DNA of 33,993 nt from an uncultured Acetatifactor sp. (GTDB lineage Bacteria; Bacillota; Clostridia; Lachnospirales; Lachnospiraceae): NCBI GenBank assembly GCA_910586515.1, contig CAJUGL010000037.1, positions 1-33,993 of the forward strand, read 5' to 3'. Below, one piece after another: positions 24,742-31,180 of the stretch. The notes below the pieces were generated by a model. It worked only from the letters and a program-made list of their open reading frames with translations, made no database searches and was not told the origin of the DNA. The first letter of the stretch is position 1. Every line of letters starts with the position of its first letter. A program made the translations under genes and the position numbers.

Positions 24742-26671
24742 AACCTGACACCTCCCATGACGGATCCATCTGTGACGAAAATTCTTCTGTCCTGTCCTTC
24801 TGATAATAATGGCTCTGCACCTGAAACAGCTGGTAATAAGCCCCCTTCTTCTCCATCAGCTCCTGATGGCTTCCCTCCTCCACGATTCTGCCCCCATCCA
24901 GCATGAAAATCCGGTCACAGAACCGGGTACTGGACAATCTGTGGGAGATGAACAGCGAAGTTCTCCCCTGGGTCAGCTCATTGTACTTCAGGTACAATTC
25001 ATTCTCCGCAATGGCATCCAAAGCCGCGGTTGGTTCATCCAATACCAGAACCGGCGCCTCACGGTATATAGCCCGGGCCAGAAGAAGCTTCTGAGTCTCT
25101 CCTCCGGACAGATTTACCCCTTCCCGGAACAATTCCTTCTGCAGATAAGTATCCATTCCGTGGGGCAGGCTCTCCACCTTTTTCCAAAGTCCCGCCTGCT
25201 CCAGACACTGCCGCACCCGCTGCCGGTCCGCTGCTTCCGAAGCGCAGGCCGCCACATTCTCCGCAATGGGAGCCGGAAGCACTCCGAGATCCTGAAACAC
25301 TACGGCAAAAAAGCCATACCACTCCTCCAGACTCCACTCTGTTGACGGCTGCCCGTTCAAAAGAATCTCCCCTTCCGTTGGCTCGTACATACCGCAGAGA
25401 AGCTTAATCAGCGTGGTCTTGCCTGCGCCGTTCAATCCCACCAGGGCTACTTTCTCCCCCGGCCGGATGACAAAGCTCACGTCCTTCAGCGTGTAATCGG
25501 CCTCTGCCTTTCCCTCCCCGGGATAAGCGAAGGACACATGAGAAAACACAATACCGGGCGGGTTTGCACAGGGTGCAGCCTCTTTCCTCCGCGCCCCGTC
25601 TGCCCTATCCTGCCCTTCCTTCCCTCTTCCGGAATCGGGCCTTTCCATCATGCTCCGGTAATCGGCAATGGACAGCTCTCTTTCCCGCAGCGCTCTCACC
25701 TGTCCCGATATCCTTGCCAGCCCGTTACTCAGTGTCATAGCCAGTCCTACATACAGGATAAAGTCGTCCGGTTTTACCCTTCCCTCCATTACACCCCATA
25801 TCAGAAATCCATATACAAATGCCTGTTTTACCGCTTCTGCGGCTTGGTTCGCCCCATCAATCACAGCATTCTGATTCCGTTGCCGTTTCTTCCACTGCCT
25901 GCGCTCTCCCAACAGCCCTTCGTATTTGGGCAGGAGCCAGCGGCCCGCCCCATACAGCCGCAGATCCTTGGCATGGGTAAAATCTCCCATCTTACCGGCG
26001 ATATACTCAATCTTCCGCTCCAGAGGCGTCCAGAAATCCCTGTGCTTTTTCTCCCAGACAAGCATCTGCTTCCCCACCTGATGCTGCAGCCAGGTTCCCG
26101 CTGCCAGCGCCAGAATCACCGCAGGATGCAGTCCGGCCAATAAGCCTGCGCTGACGGGGATCGTGATCAGCAAATAGGCCAGTTCAAGCGAACACCAGAT
26201 ACACTGCCTCACATCCCTGTCCCAGTGATGATAAAGATGCTGCGCCTGACTGATCCTCTTCTTATAATCGGGATCTTCCAGATTACTGTAGGCTGTACCA
26301 CAGATTTTGGTTAAAATCTTCTCCTCCAATACATGCCGATACTTCAGTCCCGGATTGTTAAGCAGCTCATAGCCCACAGACCGAATCTGCTCCACCAGAA
26401 AATACACCCCTTCCGCCAGAAGCAATGTGCCCACCAAAGTTCCCGCGGAAACGCCCTCCATCACCAGGGCCACCGCTATTTTACGGACATACAGCCCCAT
26501 ATAAGTGTAACCAACCCATCCAAATAAAGCCATGGACACAAAGAGAATGTTCCATCTGCTATGCCGGAAAAACCCTTTGTACAAAAACCAGTAGTTGCTG
26601 ACCAGGCTGTGGGACTTTTCCGTGCTTTTTGCCTTCTTTCCTGCCTTACATTTTTTCTCTTCTCTTTTCAT
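24728..26671 (-). CDS. ABC exporter half-transporter, first gene of pair 2
   Basis: 647 residues from the ATG at 26671 (GGGAG about ten bases upstream; an ATG three codons earlier is too close to that site). Membrane domain about 35-340, then an unusual charged linker (GRGKEGQDRADGARRKEAA) before the ATPase domain: Walker A GLNGAGKTT (412-420), Q-loop VFQDLGVL, signature LSGGETQK, Walker B LVLDEPTA, H-loop SHRLSSTRFCD. It corresponds to the first gene of pair 1. All catalytic residues are present in both subunits, so both ATP sites look canonical, unlike many heterodimeric exporters. The 242 bp upstream hold no clear promoter; it may be read from the regulator operon. Confidence 0.93.
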   Translation of the reverse strand: MKREEKKCKAGKKAKSTEKSHSLVSNYWFLYKGFFRHSRWNILFVSMALFGWVGYTYMGLYVRKIAVALVMEGVSAGTLVGTLLLAEGVYFLVEQIRSVGYELLNNPGLKYRHVLEEKILTKICGTAYSNLEDPDYKKRISQAQHLYHHWDRDVRQCIWCSLELAYLLITIPVSAGLLAGLHPAVILALAAGTWLQHQVGKQMLVWEKKHRDFWTPLERKIEYIAGKMGDFTHAKDLRLYGAGRWLLPKYEGLLGERRQWKKRQRNQNAVIDGANQAAEAVKQAFVYGFLIWGVMEGRVKPDDFILYVGLAMTLSNGLARISGQVRALRERELSIADYRSMMERPDSGRGKEGQDRADGARRKEAAPCANPPGIVFSHVSFAYPGEGKAEADYTLKDVSFVIRPGEKVALVGLNGAGKTTLIKLLCGMYEPTEGEILLNGQPSTEWSLEEWYGFFAVVFQDLGVLPAPIAENVAACASEAADRQRVRQCLEQAGLWKKVESLPHGMDTYLQKELFREGVNLSGGETQKLLLARAIYREAPVLVLDEPTAALDAIAENELYLKYNELTQGRTSLFISHRLSSTRFCDRIFMLDGGRIVEEGSHQELMEKKGAYYQLFQVQSHYYQKDRTEEFSSQMDPSWEVSGYVSG

Positions 26672-26913
26672 ATTTCCCATTCTCCCTTCACTTCCGCTCC
26701 TCCGTTCAATGTCTCTGCCCGGCCCTGAGAAATCTCAGGCTTACGCGTCGCCTGTCAGTATCAATATTTTACCCTGTTTTTTTTCCTTTTGTTGATTTTT
26801 CCCTGAATGGTATCTGTGGAAACCTGAATTGCAGAAAACGGAACTGCCAACGAAAGGAATCCCAAAGCGCCAATTCGTTGTCAGTCCCGTTTGATCAGAG
26901 GTCTGATATGTCT

Positions 26914-28506
26914 TTATTCCGTCTTATACTTCTCTATCAGGCATTCATGCCCCTTCTTTTCGTCATAATTGATACCCACCAACAGAATCTCTTCTGTATT
27001 TTCCTTTATCCAGTCCGCATAATGCTTCTCTTTCATCTGTGCAATGGCGCCCTGTGCGGAATGTTTCCATTTCAATTCGATCAGCAGAACCGGACAATGC
27101 ATATTCTGTCTGGGCAGGTACACGATGTCTGCAAAACCTCTTCCTGACGGCATTTCCAGACTGGGCGGCAGATAATAGGCCCTGGCGCTGAAATAAGCCA
27201 TAAGAACGGTACATTTCAGAGAATTTTCATCATTGTATTTCAATATAGAAGCAGTCTCGTCATGAATTGCCGCTATCCCCTTCGCCACAGCTGTTCCATC
27301 CAGATCCCAGGTGGCCTTCAGCAGATCAGAAGAACGTTTGAGCGCCTGCGCTATGCCGCTCCAATCCGGTCCGTCCATTGCTTTCAGAAATTCCTGGGCT
27401 ATTTCCAGGTTGGGGATGAATGCCTCCCGGGTCTTCCTGTCAAAGGTCAAATATCCCAAGTGAATTAACAGTGCAAAAATATCATCCTTGGAAAAGAACG
27501 TCGTCATATCATTCTGAAATCTTTCCGGATTTACCCTGCAGCGTCCGTTCCCCAACATGACGGCTATATCCTCTTTCAGCCCGTCAAAATTCTGGTCAAG
27601 ATAGATCTTCAGAGCCTCATAAGTCTCTGTCCCTGTCCAATAGCTTTGAAATTCTTTCCATGTCATTACATCCGTAACGGCTTTTGGATTGTAAATATGT
27701 GTATCCTTCAGCAGATAACCGTCATACCATTTTTCTACCTCTGAAAAATCCAGTCCATTCACGGCGCACAGCTCCTGCACTTCTTCCCTGGTAAAACCAA
27801 AGTATTCGCCCAATTCCCTGGAATCAATGATAGAACACTCGCTGAACATATTGAGCGCCGAATGCTCTCCGTACTTCTTCACCGGAAGGATTCCCGTCAT
27901 ATAAGCCAGTTCCACATATTCTGCTCCCTTAAACAGCCCGCGCAGAAAATCCAGATAGGCCTTCTGCACATCATGCCGTTCTTTCGCAAATCGGAATACG
28001 CAATCCCATTCATCTATAATAAAGATAAATTTCTCCCCCGTCCGGGCATACACCTGACTCAGAACACCAGGCAGACCGTACCGGGAGCCGTCCGGAAATG
28101 TGCCGCGGAATACTTCTGTTCCATATACCTCCTCCAACTCCCGAATCACCAATCTCTGGATCTCTTCTATAAAAATATCAAAATGCGATTTCTGGAACAG
28201 AAAACGCTGCATGTCCAGACGAATTACATTATGCTGATTCAAATGAGTCTCATAGGATTCCGCATTCTCAATCTTTCTGCCTGCAAAAAGCTTTCGGGAA
28301 TCGCAGTTTTTCCCATAATAGGCAACGAGCATATCCGCTGCCATGGATTTCCCGAAACGACGCGGACGGCTTACGCAGACATACTTCAGTCTGGTTTTGT
28401 TCAGTTTCAAATTGATATGGGAAATCAACTCTGTCTTGTCCACATACAGTTCATCCGTAACACATTCCCGAAAAGCCTCGTTCCCCGGATTCAAATAAAC
28501 TCCCAT
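26914..28506 (-). CDS. AAA-ATPase with C-terminal PD-(D/E)XK nuclease-like domain
   Basis: 530 residues from the ATG at 28506 (GGGGAG seven bases upstream). The N-terminal part is an AAA-ATPase_like domain: P-loop variant SRPRRFGKS (46-54), Walker B FIFIIDEWD. The C-terminus is a PD-(D/E)XK domain of the DUF1703 kind: Asp in GFADIVYLP and the ELK core in LLIELKWKH, followed by QMKEKHYADW. These proteins are common, often multi-copy, in gut Clostridia and Bacteroidetes and have no settled function; selfish or defence roles have been suggested. It lies 47 bp after the kinase gene, so seems to be in the same transcription unit as the two-component pair. Confidence 0.9.
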   Translation of the reverse strand: MGVYLNPGNEAFRECVTDELYVDKTELISHINLKLNKTRLKYVCVSRPRRFGKSMAADMLVAYYGKNCDSRKLFAGRKIENAESYETHLNQHNVIRLDMQRFLFQKSHFDIFIEEIQRLVIRELEEVYGTEVFRGTFPDGSRYGLPGVLSQVYARTGEKFIFIIDEWDCVFRFAKERHDVQKAYLDFLRGLFKGAEYVELAYMTGILPVKKYGEHSALNMFSECSIIDSRELGEYFGFTREEVQELCAVNGLDFSEVEKWYDGYLLKDTHIYNPKAVTDVMTWKEFQSYWTGTETYEALKIYLDQNFDGLKEDIAVMLGNGRCRVNPERFQNDMTTFFSKDDIFALLIHLGYLTFDRKTREAFIPNLEIAQEFLKAMDGPDWSGIAQALKRSSDLLKATWDLDGTAVAKGIAAIHDETASILKYNDENSLKCTVLMAYFSARAYYLPPSLEMPSGRGFADIVYLPRQNMHCPVLLIELKWKHSAQGAIAQMKEKHYADWIKENTEEILLVGINYDEKKGHECLIEKYKTE

Positions 28507-28553
28507 ACATCTTCTCCCCTGTCTTTCCGTCATGTCAATAGGTACCGTTCCCC

Positions 28554-29252
28554 CTACAGGGGCAGCAGAACCTCCGTGGCAAAAACGCTTTCGTCCCACT
28601 GCCGGTTTACATAGCCATGGTATCTGGCAACAATGCAGTCAATGCTCAGCAGCCCCAATCCCCGGTCAGACGCCTTGGTGGAACGGTAGCGGTTCCCCTC
28701 CTTCTTCATCCTGGTGCCATGGGAATTGGTTACGGACAGATAGAGCTGCTCTTTCAGCACACCCATATAAATCCGCAAAAAGCGTTCTTCTCCCTCACCC
28801 TGGCTCTCGCAGCCCTCTATGGCATTGTCCATCAGGTTTCCCAGAAGAACGCACAGGTCATAGTCTGCAATGGGCAGCCGGGCCGGCAGGACTACCTTCA
28901 CATTCACCTCTGTCCCCTTTGCCCTGGCCATGGCAATCTTGCTGTTCAATATGGCATCCAGGGCCATGTTCCCGGTTTCGATTACCTTGCTGACCCGGGC
29001 CAGTTCCTCGTCCAGCGCAAGAATATAGTCGGACAGTTCCTGATATTCTCCCATGTCCAGATGAGCCTTCATCACCTGAAGGTGATTCTTGTAATCATGC
29101 CGCCAGGTACGCATCTGTTGGTACATGGCCTGAACTTCCTTATAATATGTTTCCATCAGGGCGCTCTGTGAGCCTGTCTTTCTCTCGGCCATGCGCCTGT
29201 ATATGCGCTCAAACATCTTCTCCCCTGCTTTTCTTCTGTCTGCGGGCCTCAC
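28554..29252 (-). CDS. GHKL-type sensor kinase lacking membrane segments
   Basis: 232 residues. The phosphoacceptor motif is WRHDYKNHL (His52), then the GHKL ATPase: N-box GNLMDNAIEGC and G-box DRGLGLLSI. This is the AgrC/CitA-like class that partners LytTR regulators, but those normally carry several N-terminal membrane helices; here there are only 50 charged residues before the histidine, so the protein is predicted cytoplasmic. The start is uncertain: GTG at 29252 (AAGGGAAG seven bases upstream) or ATG at 29216. The frame continues without a stop back to the regulator's stop codon, 57 bp away and in the same frame. It likely phosphorylates that regulator. Confidence 0.88.
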   Translation of the reverse strand: MRPADRRKAGEKMFERIYRRMAERKTGSQSALMETYYKEVQAMYQQMRTWRHDYKNHLQVMKAHLDMGEYQELSDYILALDEELARVSKVIETGNMALDAILNSKIAMARAKGTEVNVKVVLPARLPIADYDLCVLLGNLMDNAIEGCESQGEGEERFLRIYMGVLKEQLYLSVTNSHGTRMKKEGNRYRSTKASDRGLGLLSIDCIVARYHGYVNRQWDESVFATEVLLPL

Positions 29253-29309
29253 TGCACCGCTTCCCTTCCGCCGCCTTCTTTTTCCGGTGCAGAATCTCCC
29301 TACGGAATG

Positions 29310-30056
29310 TCAGTTCCCTCTCCTGTGATATTCCAGAAATACCTGATACAGCTGCCCCCTTTTCCCCCTGCTCACGGGAATGGACAGGCCGTACTCCAGA
29401 AGCAGCTCTGTTTTGTTGATTTTACGGATATATGGCAAATGCACCAGATAAGAACGGTGACAGCGGAAAAAATCCAGGGACGGAAGCAGCTCCTCCAAAT
29501 CGCCCAGACACATTTTTCCCTCCCGGCAGCATATGTTTTCCCCTGCCTTTTCCGGAGCCAGGTTCAGGGCCACTGTGTGAGAAAAGGCTTCCGCATAGAT
29601 AATGCGGCTCATGGGAATCCGTTCCATCTCCGTTTCCGTCTCCAGAAGCAGATATTCCTCCCTCTTTTCCGCCGCAGCCGCAGCCCTGTCCAGAACCTCC
29701 CGCAGCCGCTCCTCCCTCACCGGCTTCACCAGAAAATGAAGCGCCTGCACATCATATCCCTGACTCATATATTCTGACAGCCCTGTAATAAAAATGATCA
29801 CAATCTTCTGGTCCCGCTGCCGGATATACCTGGCCAGCTCCATACCGTTCATGCCGCCGCCCAGATCTATGTCCAGCAAAAGCAGATCAAAATCCATGCA
29901 TTCTATCCAGTCCGTGAGAAAGGCCTCGGCTCCGGTATAAGAAAAGAAGGTCACTTTCCGCCCCCGCCGGTCTCCCCATTCCGTCACCATGCGTCGTACG
30001 TTTTTTGCCTGAATGGGATCATCTTCACAGATTGCCGCCTTCGTCAGCATGGCCAT
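29310..30056 (-). CDS. LytTR-family response regulator
   Basis: 248 residues. Receiver domain (about 5-125) with the acidic pair EDD (11-13), phosphoacceptor Asp62 in LLLLDIDLGG, Thr91 and Lys111 (FLVKPV). The LytTR DNA-binding domain (about 135-245) shows RIIYAEAFSHTVAL and the typical FFRCHRSYLVHLPYIRKINK. Regulators of this class (AgrA, VirR, PlnC) bind direct repeats upstream of targets such as exporter or peptide genes. It starts 36 bp after the stop of the dTDP-rhamnose gene with AAAGGGAGAG before the ATG, and is followed by its presumed kinase. I found no clear paired LytTR boxes. Confidence 0.95.
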   Translation of the reverse strand: MAMLTKAAICEDDPIQAKNVRRMVTEWGDRRGRKVTFFSYTGAEAFLTDWIECMDFDLLLLDIDLGGGMNGMELARYIRQRDQKIVIIFITGLSEYMSQGYDVQALHFLVKPVREERLREVLDRAAAAAEKREEYLLLETETEMERIPMSRIIYAEAFSHTVALNLAPEKAGENICCREGKMCLGDLEELLPSLDFFRCHRSYLVHLPYIRKINKTELLLEYGLSIPVSRGKRGQLYQVFLEYHRRGN

Positions 30057-30091
30057 GCCCTCTCCCTTTCACTTGATTTACAGGCGTCGGG

Positions 30092-30943
30092 TCATGCTTC
30101 TGCCTGCAGCGCCGCCACATAGCGTTTCAGGGCATCCTGCCATGCCGGAAGTTTTGCAAACCCGTTCTCTGTCAGTTTATTGTTGTCCATGCGGCTGTTG
30201 GCCGGGCGCTTTGCCTTGGCGGCATATTCTGCAGTAGTTACCGGAATTACGTTTACATCGACTCCCGCTTCCCTGAAAATTGCACAGGCAAAGTCGTACC
30301 AGGAACAGGTTCCCTCGTTGGTGGCGTGATAGATACCGTATTTGTCCGTAACCACCATATCCGCCAGCAGTTTCGCCAGATCATAGGTATAGGTAGGCGA
30401 GCCGAACTGGTCATTGACTACGCGGATCGTATCATAGGTTTTGGCCAGGTTCAGCATGGTCTTCACAAAATTTTTCCCGTTGATGCCGAACACCCAGGCG
30501 ATGCGGACGATAAAGTACTTGTCCAGAATCTCCTGAACCGCAAGCTCTCCCTCATATTTTGTCCGTCCGTATACGCTCTGGGGTTCACAGACATCCTCCG
30601 GCTTCCAGAACCGTATGCCTTCCCCGCTGAACACATAGTCTGTACTGATCTGGATCATCTTGATATTCAGCTCCTTACAGACCCTGGCAATATTGCCCGG
30701 GCCCTCCGCATTCACCCTGCGGCAGAGTTCTTCGTTTTCCTCCGCCGCATCCACAGCCGTATAGGCAGCGCAGTGGATTACCGCGTCCGGCGCAGCTTCC
30801 CGGATTACTTTGTCCACGCTCACCGGGTCCGTGATATCCATCTCATCAATATCCACACCCAGGGCCTCAATCCCCCGCTCAGTCAATTCGTTCACTACAT
30901 CATGGCCCAGCTGCCCCTTTACTCCCGTTACAAATACTTTCAT
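30092..30943 (-). CDS. rfbD: dTDP-4-dehydrorhamnose reductase
   Basis: 283 residues of the SDR fold that reduces dTDP-4-keto-L-rhamnose to dTDP-L-rhamnose for cell-surface polysaccharide. Motifs: GVKGQLG (7-13), CAAYTAVD, STDYVFSGEG (100-109), YGRTKYEGE with Tyr125 and Lys129, and the family-typical VNDQFGSPTYT and RPANSRMDN. The ATG at 30943 has an AGG nine bases upstream; the longer in-frame extension is not convincing. The other genes of the pathway (rfbA, B, C) are not in the window, so it is an orphan here. It lies between rpoC and the LytTR pair and may be the first gene of their transcript. Confidence 0.95.
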   Translation of the reverse strand: MKVFVTGVKGQLGHDVVNELTERGIEALGVDIDEMDITDPVSVDKVIREAAPDAVIHCAAYTAVDAAEENEELCRRVNAEGPGNIARVCKELNIKMIQISTDYVFSGEGIRFWKPEDVCEPQSVYGRTKYEGELAVQEILDKYFIVRIAWVFGINGKNFVKTMLNLAKTYDTIRVVNDQFGSPTYTYDLAKLLADMVVTDKYGIYHATNEGTCSWYDFACAIFREAGVDVNVIPVTTAEYAAKAKRPANSRMDNNKLTENGFAKLPAWQDALKRYVAALQAEA

Positions 30944-31180
30944 CAAAATGCACCTGTCCGCCCTTTTGCGGGCTGCCTTTCCCGTATTTTGAAAACCTGT
31001 CAAAACTATTCTCTGTAAGTTTTCCCCTAAAATCCCCGCTAAAACCTGCTATTTTCTCCCGAAATGAATTGTCCCGAAAAACAGTTCTCCGGAAGATTAT
31101 TCCGCAGTCGGCAAAAGGGTGAAGTCCTTATTCAACCACACCCTCTTACCCCTTCACTGTCTGAAGAACGATTATTTAGA
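30944..31180 (-). other. rpoC-rfbD gap
   Basis: A 237-bp stretch after rpoC. There is a short CGGAA/TTCCG hairpin (around 31093-31110) followed by a T-rich run that could end rpoC transcription weakly. A TTGACA without a matching -10 box lies near 31000. No gene seen. Confidence 0.3.

Noticed and set aside
26681..26913. Promoter for ABC pair 2 (TCAACA, 18 bp, TAAAAT)
   Set aside because: The -35 box is poor and the spacer non-optimal; not strong enough to list as a feature.
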